This document shows positions 1 to 8,312 of a stretch of DNA of 32,293 nt, piece after piece (position 1 is the first letter of the stretch; each line of letters begins with the position of its first letter). The DNA lies in NCBI GenBank assembly GCA_938003875.1, contig CALKWO010000164.1, positions 1 through 32,293 of the forward strand, in the 5' to 3' direction. The position numbers and the translations under genes are program-made. Below the pieces are notes generated by a model, which was given only the letters and a program-made list of their open reading frames with translations, had not been told where the DNA came from and made no database searches. Origin of the DNA: an uncultured bacterium. GTDB lineage: Bacteria; Planctomycetota; Uabimicrobiia; Uabimicrobiales; JABWCH01.

Positions 1-330
1 AATGCGCAGAAGGAGTTTGCATGGCAATATGTTTTTCCTGCATCTAAATTGAGTGTGGATCCTATGTCGAAAGTGGTTCGTCGTCATCATCTTGATGAGA
101 CTGTACTTCAAAAAGCGGTGAAGCAGGCTGTAGCAAAAACTGGCATTTTGAAGCATGTGGGGTGCCATACATTTCGGCATAGCTTTGCAACTCATTTGTT
201 AGAAGATGGTTATGATATTCGTACTGTTCAGGAACTTCTTGGTCATAGTGATGTGAGTACTACTATGATTTATACTCATGTGCTGAATAAAGGAGGTAGG
301 GCGGTAAGGAGCCCTTTGGACAGGATGTAA
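1..330 (+). CDS. intI: Integron integrase (tyrosine recombinase), C-terminal part; 5' end outside window
   Basis: The reading frame is open from base 1, so only the last 109 residues are present. They contain the block specific to integron integrases (FAWQYVFPA, then DPMSKVVRRHH), which plain XerC/D recombinases lack. The catalytic-domain box HTFRHSFATH follows, then LGHSD, and the nucleophile tyrosine in TTMIYTH. The protein ends in VLNKGGRAVRSPLDRM, a classic IntI C-terminus. The family catalyses recombination between attI and attC sites to capture and shuffle gene cassettes. All catalytic residues expected in this part are intact; the first arginine lies outside the window, so activity of the whole protein cannot be judged. 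The 3' end faces the repeats at 1000-1185. In most integrons attI lies on the 5' side of intI, so cassettes, if any, should be sought left of the window. Some environmental integrons have the reverse arrangement. Confidence 0.93.
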   Translation, partial: NAQKEFAWQYVFPASKLSVDPMSKVVRRHHLDETVLQKAVKQAVAKTGILKHVGCHTFRHSFATHLLEDGYDIRTVQELLGHSDVSTTMIYTHVLNKGGRAVRSPLDRM

Positions 331-349
331 AATTTTGAAGGAAATTTGT

Positions 350-730
350 ATGGATCAAATGAATGAATGGATTCGAGAGTATCGTATTTTGATGGATAAG
401 GAAAAGGAAATAGAAAATAAGAAGGCGTATCTTCGTGGTTTGATTTTGAAGAATATGGAGGAGCGTAAGGTGAAGGTTTTTCGTTGTGAGTATGGCGTTG
501 CTAAGATTAATGAGCGTTTTAAGTTGATTCCTAAGATGGATGAGGTTCTTCGATTGCTTCGTATTGGTGATATTTTTTTGTTTGCTCAGTTTACTACAGC
601 TAAGGTGAAAGAGTGGTTGGTTCCTAAATACGGAAGGGAGAAGCTTTTGCCTTTGTTTTTGGTTGAGAAAAGCTCATGTTTGCAGATATTGGCTCAGGAT
701 AAAGATAAAAATTGTCTTAGTCGCTTGTGA
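350..730 (+). CDS. Small hypothetical protein next to intI
   Basis: 126 residues from the ATG at 350, chosen over the upstream TTG at 335 because GAAGGA at 337-342 sits 7 nt before it. I do not recognise the family. The first ~50 residues are charged and probably helical (EYRILMDKEKEIENKK). A short sequence rich in Lys/Arg and beta-formers follows (KVKVFRCEYGVAKINERFKLIP), then a second helical half. The pattern of a long N-terminal helix followed by a short beta segment faintly recalls phage Gp157-like or host-nuclease-inhibitor proteins, but no motif supports that assignment. The gene starts 20 nt after intI ends, in the same direction, and could be co-transcribed. Like intI it favours T- and G-ending codons, unlike the A-rich genes further right, which is compatible with joint foreign origin. 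Coding status is likely but not certain. Confidence 0.6.
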   Translation: MDQMNEWIREYRILMDKEKEIENKKAYLRGLILKNMEERKVKVFRCEYGVAKINERFKLIPKMDEVLRLLRIGDIFLFAQFTTAKVKEWLVPKYGREKLLPLFLVEKSSCLQILAQDKDKNCLSRL

Positions 731-790
731 TGGTCTAAATTTGTGGCTGGATTGGCAAAATTTTTTCGATCCATTTCGTTAGGGGCTATT

Positions 791-997
791 GGGCGTAACC
801 GTTGTTGCGCTGTGTTAAGAATGTCTTTAATACTAAGGCTTATAACACGAAGAACACGAAGGAAAGAACACGAAGAACACGAAAAAAAATACAAAAAATA
901 TTATTTCCCTTTTTTCCTTCGTGTTCTTCGCGTCCTTCGTGGTGAAAAATATTGGTTACACTGAAGTCTCTGCTTGAGCGCAATACCAGTTACGCCC
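791..997. repeat. Nested palindromic dispersed-repeat element (ACACGAAG type)
   Basis: The outer arms are 21 bp at 791-811 and 977-997, inverted and matching at 18 of 21 positions by eye. Inside lies a second inverted repeat: CGAAGAACACGAAGGA at 848-863 is perfectly inverted at 915-930, within longer reiterated ACACGAAGA heptad-like sequence (844-881). The loop is A/T-rich (882-910). Repeats of the form TTCGTGTTCTTCGTG are dispersed, non-coding elements in many bacterial genomes. The short open frames crossing this region, which would encode Arg/Glu-rich RRTRRKEHEEHEK-like peptides, are by-products of the repeat. Confidence 0.75.
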
Positions 998-999
998 GG

Positions 1000-1090
1000 G
1001 GCTACTGAGGAAAGGCGCAGGGATTGCGCTGGTGTTAGGCTTTTTAGCAGACACGTCTTTTTGGGCGCAACCCTGCGGCTACAATCTGTT
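1000..1090 (+). repeat. Hairpin repeat unit, copy A
   Basis: First of two near-identical tandem units with a 95-bp period. It contains GCGCAGGGATTGCGC (1015-1029), GTTAGGC (1034-1040), a conserved AGCAGACACGTCTTTTT segment, and GCGCAACCCTGCGGC (1065-1079), which is nearly the inverse of the first block. The unit can therefore fold into a long hairpin. A diverged third copy lies at 31732-31824, so this is a dispersed family and not a local duplication alone. Confidence 0.8.
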
Positions 1091-1094
1091 ATGA

Positions 1095-1185
1095 GGCTAT
1101 TGAGGAAAGGCGCAGGGATTGCGCTGGTGTTAGGCTTTTGAGCAGACACGTCTTTTTTTGGCGCAACCCTGCGGCTACAATTTGT
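1095..1185 (+). repeat. Hairpin repeat unit, copy B
   Basis: Second tandem unit, differing from copy A at only a few positions, such as the length of the T run before GGCGCAACCC. It has the same paired blocks GCGCAGGGATTGCGC and GCGCAACCCTGCGGC. The stretch from 1186 to the stop of the next gene at 1263 holds nothing else I can name; no convincing terminator is visible. Confidence 0.8.
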
Positions 1186-1262
1186 TGAGATACAAGATGT
1201 TAAAAGCTAAAATCTATGACTTTTAAGTCCATAAAGCGATGGGATAAATCCCCAGTCTATTG

Positions 1263-4200
1263 CTAATCCTCAACTATTGCTAGCTTTTTCTCGGAGGAAT
1301 GGCCTGAGATTTCAGGGAAGTACATCATCTCTGCTCTTGCGGGCATGGCATGGTATACGCCTGGAATTTCTGCTCTGAGGCGATAGGAAATCTTGCGTTC
1401 TTCTGAGGAATAGTAGGTGAAGAAGACCACAAGGCGATCATCTCTTTCCTCTCGGTTTGACCAGTAATAGTAATAATAGGGATTTCGGGGTGAATCTTTT
1501 TCTTTTTCGAATTCACAGCCTGCTATTTTGTAATCTTCCAGCATGACATAGCTATAGTTTCCTACACCTTTCAGCGTGAGAACGACCTCTATGATTTCTC
1601 CTTGTTTGATATGATCGCCCAGGGGATAAGGTACATAGATAATTTTACCGTCTTTTTGCTTTTCGGGAACCATTCTGAAGTATTCTCGTTTGACGCTGAT
1701 ACCATTTTCCGAAAACGGAATTTTTTCTTCTTTGCTGTAGTAGTCAAGATAGGCTGTGTAGTATACCTTACCTTTGCCTTGTTTCTGGATGGTTATCTTA
1801 TTGGAAAGAGCATTCGGGATAAGCATGATTTCTTTTTGTTGCACATTCTTTTCTTTTTCTGTAAAAGCAAAAGCGTGCTCCTGTCCGTTGAGCAAAATGA
1901 CTCCACTATAGTCGTGGTTCAATTCTCCTGAGTGTTCCAGATACTCGGCCAGAGCGAAAACAACGCTTGCTGTGTCTTTGGTAGAATTGTAGCTGTTGCC
2001 TCGCTTCTTGATTTCTAGCCATCGCAGCATCTTGGCGAGCAAAGGATGCTCTGTGTCCATGTTCACGATTGCCTTCATGCAATAGGCCGTGCTTTCGATA
2101 TCGCTGTCTGTCCAGCCATAGCTTCCTCGTCCTTTGAAATAAGCATAGTCTTTTTCTTCTTGGGCGTTTTTCAGAAGCAAGGCAAATATATCATCGGCGC
2201 GCTTATCGTTGTGTTTTTTCAGGGTCAAGAGGAAGATGCCTTTGCAATAGTTGTCCATTTTTTCTCTGCTTTCGTAGAGACTATTTAGCCACTCTGCTTT
2301 AGGCTTTCTGGCCTGAGCATAGGAAAATACCATATAGGAAAGGGTTTCCAGGCTTTTTTCCTGGGGAATCAGGTTTTCCAGTGCCTTGAGGCCTCGCTCT
2401 ATGACTCCCTTGTCAATGGAAAAATCGGCTCCGCTTGCTATGCTGAGTCCATAAATAACGTATGCCGTCATATAGGGATTTGTCTGATCTTGCTTCCACC
2501 ATCCCCAACCGCCATCGCTATGCTGAAAATCATAGAGTCTTTCCGTTCCTTTGGCTACATACTTGGGAAGCTCTTGTTCCAGCCTGGCATGGCGCATCTG
2601 CAATTTTTGTAAAACCTGGGCAACAATGACCGAGGGTAAAAATTTGCTCATGGTCTGTTCTACGCAGCCATAGGGGTAGCCTGCGAGATATTCTAGTGCC
2701 TCTAGCATAGAGCCTGCTATGGTAGGCTTTACTCGGATGATGAGCTTGGATCTTTGGGGATCACAGTTGTCTGGCAGGTTCAGGGAAAATTCTGTTTTTT
2801 CTGCAAATACGCCAGATTGGCTCAGGCGACTCTGGATTCCATAGGGAATCACAGGGATGGTAAGACGCATGGCATCGGATTCTTCATTGGTCAGTGCCGA
2901 AAGCTCCAGAACTACTTTGTCCAGGGATGTTACTTCGATCACCCAGTCTACTCTCTTGTCTTTGCCAGGCTCCAGGGTAATCTTTTGCTCGAAATCCCCC
3001 AAAAGCTTTGCCCCTTCTACCTTTAGCCTGCATACAGAATCTTTCGTGCTGCTAAGATAATTATGGATCACGCCAGAAATCGTTACTTTGTCTCGTTCTG
3101 TAAAGGTTCTAGGGGTTTGTAGTCTTGCCATGAGATTTTTTCGGGCAATCACTTTGTCCAGAGTTTGTCCAACCAGGCTTTTAGCATCTATTGCCCTTAG
3201 CGTTGCACGCCATGTCGTTAAATTATCAGGCATGGTAAAAGCGATCCTGGCTATACCCTGTTTGTCTGTGACAACAGAAGGTTTCCATACTCCACTATCG
3301 GCAAATTCCGTGCGTACTTTAGGCTGCACTAGCCCCGCTCCTCCTGCCTGCTCTTTGTCTGCCAAAGCCATCTCTTGTTTGGCAGATTTTTCCATTGCCA
3401 TAGAAGGTGCAGGCATCCCCTTTGCACTGTTTTTGCTCTTTTCTCCATATCCTTGAGAATAGAACTGGAAAGAGCTGCTTGTCTGTACACTGCCAAATGC
3501 CTGCCCATAGAAAGCCTGACGGATGTCGGGTGTGCTTTCTGCACGGATTGCATAGATAGCTTCATCCACAAGCCCAAAGGAAAATTCTGCTTCTACAGGA
3601 TTGTCTTTCCAATCGGCTATTTTTATGGTATATACGGCATTGTCTCCTGGGTTATATTGAGGCTTATTCTTTGCCACGCCAATTTTCAGGAAAGAACGAA
3701 CGGGAGGCACTGTAACCCTCACAGACTTAACCAGAAGGCCCTCTTGTTCCAGCATTGTTACAGAAACATTGACAAAAGGCTCACAGTCTTCGGTAATGGT
3801 TTCGTCTAAAGAAAAAGAGCTTCCGTTCAGATGGATGAGTTGGTATTTTTGGATTCTATGGTTTTCCAGAGTAAGAAGCACATAAGAGGATTCATGGCCT
3901 GATGTAACAATCCCTCGAATTTTCTCTCCAGGAAGGAATGTTTTCTTTTCCAACTGGATGTCCAGACCACTATAAATAACAGGAGATCTCCAGCCTGGAT
4001 CGCTGACCCAGAAGCTATGTTGAGCAAAAATTCTGCGTCCAGCATTGTCTTTTGTTTCCACGACAAAAAGATAGTTTCCATTGCCATCAGGGGAAAATTC
4101 ATAATTCAACAAGCCTTGCTCATTGGTTTTGAGTTCTTTTGTGAAAAGGGTCACATAGTCTGATTTTTCCATGTAGGATGCTGCCAGCCTGATGGGGACG

Positions 4201-6137
4201 GAAACCGCCTTGCCATTGTATTCCTGGCTACGAATCGTGATGATGGCCTTCTCTCCTGAGCGATAGTACCAGCGATCCGACCTGAGAGAAAGATGGAAGG
4301 CTGTATAGGTAGCCAAAACAGAGGCAGACGAAGATATGCTTCTTCGGCTTTTGTCTATGACAGACACTTCTACTCTATATCGCCAGTCCTGGCCCTCTCT
4401 TTTTTCTGTAGGGTAGGTGATCTCTATTTCGCCTTTTTCATTCAGCCTGCCCTGACCTTGATGGCATAAGCTTTCCTGGTTTTGGGGGTAATGATAATGG
4501 CGATGGTAGGATTTTCTCCCGTGGAAAGGCGACATTTCATAATCATCTTGAATTTCTACATTAAACCAGCCCCAGTCTTCTCCTGGTTCATGCCATTGTG
4601 GGCTATGCCAGTACTGACTTTGGTAAATCTTATATTCTACGTCCGCTTCTTTTACAGGTTCGCCAAAATAGTATACAGCCTTTGCCAGAACAGATAGCGT
4701 ATCGCCTTGAGCGATCTGGCTTTTCGATGCTACAACTGAAACCTCATATTCGGGCTTTTTGTATTCCTCAACCTCGAAGCTGGTATTGGCATAGGCAGTT
4801 CCCGACATAGTAACCTGATAGTAGCCCAGGCTTGCCTTTGCGGGAATATCCAATTCTCCATGCACTGTGCCAAATTCGCTGGTGATGTGGTCTTTTTCGT
4901 AGATGGTCTTATAGTTATTATCATGAATCGTTACACGGACTGTCTGTTTTGCTTTTGCGCCTTCTTGATTGCGAAAAATGCCCTTGAAGTAAACTTTTTG
5001 TCCTGGACGGTATACAGGGCGATCCGTATAGCAATAGCCAATATTTCTCTCATAGTTGTACCAGGAATAATAGGCACTGGAGGCTGCCTGGCCTAGAGGG
5101 GAATCCATAATAGCAACGTACTGGCTCGATTCCTTTGCTTTGTTGCTTATGCTGGCAGCAAAGACTCCGTCTGCATTGGTCATTCCTTTGTGAATGACAT
5201 CGCTCCCTTTGAGAATCAAGACTTTCGATACACCTGCTGTTTTTTTCTCCACAATGTCCTTTCCCCAACAAAGCAACATGGTATCATCATTTTTGCTCAG
5301 GAGAGCAAGGCGTGATGTGGAAAAAAGAGTGTTCATGGTAAAATACTTGGCCGATGCCGATAAAAGATAGTGTCCAGCTTCCAGCTTAGGGAGCTTGATT
5401 TGTTTATAGAACCAGTTGTTATTTTTTTCCTGGGCCTTTTCCATCCAGGATTTAACCTCTTTGGCATGTTCAGGAACAGCAGGGCTTTGAGGGTGGATTC
5501 CTTCCTCTACCATCTTTACTAAATCCACTTCATAAATCGTGAGTTTTACCTCGGCGATGTTGTTTCCCTGGAGATAGAATTGCAGATTACTCGAATCCAG
5601 CGAGTGGAATGTCCCATAGTTATAAAGATAAAGATAGGTATTGGTGATGTTTTGTAAGCTATGGATTGCCTGCCATTTTTCCGAAGAATTTGGCCATTTA
5701 TTTATGATTTGCTCATAGGCCTTGACCGCTTCTTCTTTATCGTCTTTCCGTGCAAGATAATGAGCGTATTCCAATGCTCCTAGAACAGCATGACGGCAAT
5801 CAGCATACTTTTCTACCAGCTTGTCCCGAATATCTCTTGCATCTTTATTCGCTGAAATTTCTTTTCTAAGATTCTGATAAAGCTCATTCGCCTCTTTTTC
5901 CCTCTCCCCTTCTTTTACGGGTTCTTTCTGTTCAATGGCTACAACCTCTTTTTTCAATTCCAGTTGTGCAAAATCCCCCATTCCCTTCTCTTTTTGCCAT
6001 GCACTGGGAATTTTTTCTGCTTTAGACGATTCCCAACCTTGGTTATCTATCTTATTTTTAGGCTTATCCCCTGGTTTTTCCTTACAAGAAACCAAAGAAA
6101 AAAGCAAAAATAACAAAACAAGCATTCCTTTTTTCAT
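1263..6137 (-). CDS. Bacterial alpha-2-macroglobulin family lipoprotein
   Basis: 1624 residues from the ATG at 6137, close to the size of Escherichia coli YfhM (~1650). This ATG is preferred over the TTG at 6146 because AAAGG lies 9 nt before it but directly abuts the TTG. The N-terminus MKKGMLVLLFLLFSLVSC is a lipoprotein signal with Cys18 as the predicted lipidated residue, followed by Lys. A helical region (~30-150) leads into macroglobulin beta domains, recognisable by YRPGQKVYFKGIFR. A low-complexity, bait-like stretch rich in Met, Ala and Lys precedes VRTEFADSGVWKPSVVTD. The thioester motif is intact in YPYGCVEQTMS (Cys1158, Gln1161), inside an alpha/alpha thioester domain. The family traps attacking proteases by covalent capture after bait cleavage, normally in the periplasm. 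The usual partner gene, a penicillin-binding protein 1C, is not adjacent. The gene is transcribed alone, leftwards. Confidence 0.95.
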   Translation of the reverse strand: MKKGMLVLLFLLFSLVSCKEKPGDKPKNKIDNQGWESSKAEKIPSAWQKEKGMGDFAQLELKKEVVAIEQKEPVKEGEREKEANELYQNLRKEISANKDARDIRDKLVEKYADCRHAVLGALEYAHYLARKDDKEEAVKAYEQIINKWPNSSEKWQAIHSLQNITNTYLYLYNYGTFHSLDSSNLQFYLQGNNIAEVKLTIYEVDLVKMVEEGIHPQSPAVPEHAKEVKSWMEKAQEKNNNWFYKQIKLPKLEAGHYLLSASAKYFTMNTLFSTSRLALLSKNDDTMLLCWGKDIVEKKTAGVSKVLILKGSDVIHKGMTNADGVFAASISNKAKESSQYVAIMDSPLGQAASSAYYSWYNYERNIGYCYTDRPVYRPGQKVYFKGIFRNQEGAKAKQTVRVTIHDNNYKTIYEKDHITSEFGTVHGELDIPAKASLGYYQVTMSGTAYANTSFEVEEYKKPEYEVSVVASKSQIAQGDTLSVLAKAVYYFGEPVKEADVEYKIYQSQYWHSPQWHEPGEDWGWFNVEIQDDYEMSPFHGRKSYHRHYHYPQNQESLCHQGQGRLNEKGEIEITYPTEKREGQDWRYRVEVSVIDKSRRSISSSASVLATYTAFHLSLRSDRWYYRSGEKAIITIRSQEYNGKAVSVPIRLAASYMEKSDYVTLFTKELKTNEQGLLNYEFSPDGNGNYLFVVETKDNAGRRIFAQHSFWVSDPGWRSPVIYSGLDIQLEKKTFLPGEKIRGIVTSGHESSYVLLTLENHRIQKYQLIHLNGSSFSLDETITEDCEPFVNVSVTMLEQEGLLVKSVRVTVPPVRSFLKIGVAKNKPQYNPGDNAVYTIKIADWKDNPVEAEFSFGLVDEAIYAIRAESTPDIRQAFYGQAFGSVQTSSSFQFYSQGYGEKSKNSAKGMPAPSMAMEKSAKQEMALADKEQAGGAGLVQPKVRTEFADSGVWKPSVVTDKQGIARIAFTMPDNLTTWRATLRAIDAKSLVGQTLDKVIARKNLMARLQTPRTFTERDKVTISGVIHNYLSSTKDSVCRLKVEGAKLLGDFEQKITLEPGKDKRVDWVIEVTSLDKVVLELSALTNEESDAMRLTIPVIPYGIQSRLSQSGVFAEKTEFSLNLPDNCDPQRSKLIIRVKPTIAGSMLEALEYLAGYPYGCVEQTMSKFLPSVIVAQVLQKLQMRHARLEQELPKYVAKGTERLYDFQHSDGGWGWWKQDQTNPYMTAYVIYGLSIASGADFSIDKGVIERGLKALENLIPQEKSLETLSYMVFSYAQARKPKAEWLNSLYESREKMDNYCKGIFLLTLKKHNDKRADDIFALLLKNAQEEKDYAYFKGRGSYGWTDSDIESTAYCMKAIVNMDTEHPLLAKMLRWLEIKKRGNSYNSTKDTASVVFALAEYLEHSGELNHDYSGVILLNGQEHAFAFTEKEKNVQQKEIMLIPNALSNKITIQKQGKGKVYYTAYLDYYSKEEKIPFSENGISVKREYFRMVPEKQKDGKIIYVPYPLGDHIKQGEIIEVVLTLKGVGNYSYVMLEDYKIAGCEFEKEKDSPRNPYYYYYWSNREERDDRLVVFFTYYSSEERKISYRLRAEIPGVYHAMPARAEMMYFPEISGHSSEKKLAIVED

Positions 6138-6253
6138 ACATTTCAACCTTTCAAAGATAGCCTGATTCGATAATATCCATTTAAAGCCTTTTGTTTTAGC
6201 AGATAATTGGATGCTTCTGGAAAATTTTAGTTCCCAAAAAAAATTTCAAAAAA

Positions 6254-6397
6254 TGTATTGGCCAAAATGATCCTGTGCAAAATGAGTAGTGCTATGGCAA
6301 TAGCATCTACTCCATTTTGCGGTTCTAGCATACTTTTAAAGAAGGCACTATTTATATCTTCTCTTGAAATATGTTCAACAACATTTTGACTAAAACA
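6254..6397 (+). mobile_element. MITE-like element, left copy (144 bp)
   Basis: The ends are TGTATTGGCCAAAATG and CATTTTGACTAAAACA, imperfect terminal inverted repeats of 16 bp. The flanks AAAAATTTCAAAAAA (6239-6253) and AGAAATTTCAAAAAA (6398-6412) match at 14 of 15 positions and look like a target duplication. Inside, GCAAAATGAGTAG...CTACTCCATTTTGC (6277-6320) forms a second long hairpin. No reading frame of note is present. It lies between the divergent alpha-2-macroglobulin and hydrolase genes, so it may carry or interfere with their promoters. Relative to the copy at 8952-9044 it has 51 extra bases (about 6313-6363). Confidence 0.78.
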
Positions 6398-6519
6398 AGA
6401 AATTTCAAAAAAATTCTGTTATAAAAAAGATTAATATTGCAATTTATTCGGAAATTATGTTTATTTCATATTCTTGATACTCTTTATCTTGGATTTTGTT
6501 TTCTTCAGAAAGGCATTGT

Positions 6520-8277
6520 ATGAAAATAGTATTAATTTTAGTGGCTTTTGCTCTTGTTATTCAAGCACAGCTATTACCTGGTTTTCAAGTGGTGGGAGAT
6601 TTTGAGGAACAACAGATGGTTATCAAGAACACCCCTGCCAACACACGCATTGTGATCCATGCTCCTTTAAAAGGTTTTGGGAAAGAGAACCAGGTTCTAT
6701 TGATTTTCTATGCCTTGCCTAATGGAAATACTATTGAGCAGACTTTTGGCAAAAAGCTGCAAAGCGGGGACGACTGGCATTTCGATATACAGCATATCGG
6801 AGCGCAAACAAGATTTATAAGAAAGGCTCTGGAAGATAAAACCGTTGTGGTTGTTTATCTGGAAACAACACAAAAAAGCTGGCCTCTCTGGGCTTCTAAT
6901 ACATCTGATTCAGGGAAAAAAATCAAAGCGATTGTCGAGAGCATACAAGGACTCTTTTTGCAATGGAATCCGCAGATCGTTCTGAATGGACATAGCGGAG
7001 GAGGACGATTTATTTTCAGCTATCTCAATGCTGTAGACGAGATTCCGCAAAATATCGTGCGAATTGCTTTTCTTGACAGCAACTACGGCTATGAAAATAG
7101 CCTGCATGGCGATAAAATAGCAAAATGGTTAAAATCAGGCAATGATAAATATTTATGCGTGTTAGCCTACAACGATAGCGTTGTTATTTATAATGGGCAG
7201 CCCATAGTTTCGCCAACAGGCGGGACTTGGTACAGAAGCAATCTCATGAAACAATATCTTTCAGGGCACTTTCTGTTCACTGTAGAAGAAAAAAATCCCA
7301 TACTATGGAATAAGGCTTTGGAAGGAAGGATATCTATTATCTTACATACAAACCCTGATAAAGTGATTCTCCATACAAGGCAGGTAGAGCTGAATGGCTT
7401 CATCCATAGTCTCGTGAGCGGAACAACCAAAGAAAATAAAGACTATGTGTATTTTGGTAAACGTGCCTATTCTTCTCTTGTCTCTACCTCTGCCATTATC
7501 ACAATACGAGAACTCAACATACCTGAAAGAAGCAGGGAATCCGAGACTGGCTCTGCTTTTATGAAAAGGATCAGCTCTTTACCTCTGAATGAAAGGGAAG
7601 AAGAAATCTACAAAGCCATAGCCTCTGGAAACATCCCTGATTTTTTGAGAAATCTGGTGAGTATAACGGAAGAAAGGAAAGATGCCAACGGCGTTTCTCA
7701 TACAGTCACCTATGAAGTAATGCCAGACTATCTTGCCGTTGGCACCGATAGTGATTTTTGCCGCATTCCCATGAATCCTTATACTGCTCAAAGCATTGCA
7801 TCAGAATTCGGTGCCTCTTTGATAACTGCCAAAATCAGCGATCATATTTTTCAAAAGGCAGAAATCAGACTTTCTCCTTTTAGCTATACTCCCGTTGGCC
7901 ATTCTAACGAACAGGTTTCTCGATTCGTGGAACACAATACGCAAATCGAAAAGCAGCTCAAAGCAGCATCAGGCTTACACGGACAGCTCATCGCTGGCAT
8001 CAAGAAAGATGTCATCCTCTCCAAACGCATAGCGGAACAACCCAGAAAGGTGGTAATCTATGGATGGCATAAACTCGATGGTAAGCCAATTCAGCCAGTA
8101 TACAGTGGTCATGTCGACTACTATGTGGATTATAGTCATGGAATCAGGCTTATTTCCAACCAGGTGCTAATAGATGGCAAGCCCTATTTGTTTACAGATA
8201 CGTTGAAAGATTTTATTTTTTATAAAATTTTCAGCAATGAAGATCAGCCCATGAAGCAGGCGATTTATAGCAAATAG
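6520..8277 (+). CDS. Exported alpha/beta-hydrolase-like protein with extra C-terminal domain
   Basis: 585 residues from the ATG at 6520, which has AGAAAGG seven bases upstream and starts a clear signal peptide (MKIVLILVAFALVIQAQ). An earlier in-frame TTG at 6496 would bury the signal peptide and is rejected. The N-terminal half has beta-strand blocks with LLIFYALPNG and a nucleophile elbow GHSGGG (Ser159), with DSNYGY following, as in serine hydrolases of the alpha/beta fold. The first ~300 residues are therefore a probable esterase or peptidase-like hydrolase acting outside the cytoplasm; the substrate is unknown. The C-terminal ~250 residues form a separate region ending in a conserved-looking YYVDYSHGIRLI segment (536-545), which I cannot name. 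The gene precedes a small membrane protein gene by 35 nt, and both lie between the two MITE-like copies. Confidence 0.72.
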   Translation: MKIVLILVAFALVIQAQLLPGFQVVGDFEEQQMVIKNTPANTRIVIHAPLKGFGKENQVLLIFYALPNGNTIEQTFGKKLQSGDDWHFDIQHIGAQTRFIRKALEDKTVVVVYLETTQKSWPLWASNTSDSGKKIKAIVESIQGLFLQWNPQIVLNGHSGGGRFIFSYLNAVDEIPQNIVRIAFLDSNYGYENSLHGDKIAKWLKSGNDKYLCVLAYNDSVVIYNGQPIVSPTGGTWYRSNLMKQYLSGHFLFTVEEKNPILWNKALEGRISIILHTNPDKVILHTRQVELNGFIHSLVSGTTKENKDYVYFGKRAYSSLVSTSAIITIRELNIPERSRESETGSAFMKRISSLPLNEREEEIYKAIASGNIPDFLRNLVSITEERKDANGVSHTVTYEVMPDYLAVGTDSDFCRIPMNPYTAQSIASEFGASLITAKISDHIFQKAEIRLSPFSYTPVGHSNEQVSRFVEHNTQIEKQLKAASGLHGQLIAGIKKDVILSKRIAEQPRKVVIYGWHKLDGKPIQPVYSGHVDYYVDYSHGIRLISNQVLIDGKPYLFTDTLKDFIFYKIFSNEDQPMKQAIYSK

Positions 8278-8312
8278 ACGATGAACTTTATCATTTTTGC
8301 AGAGAAAAAAAT

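Noticed and set aside
694..964. Short open frames on both strands giving Arg/Glu-rich peptides such as RRTRRKEHEEHEK
   Set aside because: They arise from the ACACGAAG palindromic repeat, lack ribosome binding sites and have no gene-like composition.
1065..1134. A true attC recombination site
   Set aside because: GTTAGGC fits the core, but the opposite core GCGCAAC does not pair with it properly and the third copy is not next to a cassette. Kept only as a hypothesis in the findings.
901..1149. Minus-strand open frame across the tandem hairpin units
   Set aside because: It is explained by the repeat sequence and has no signal for translation.
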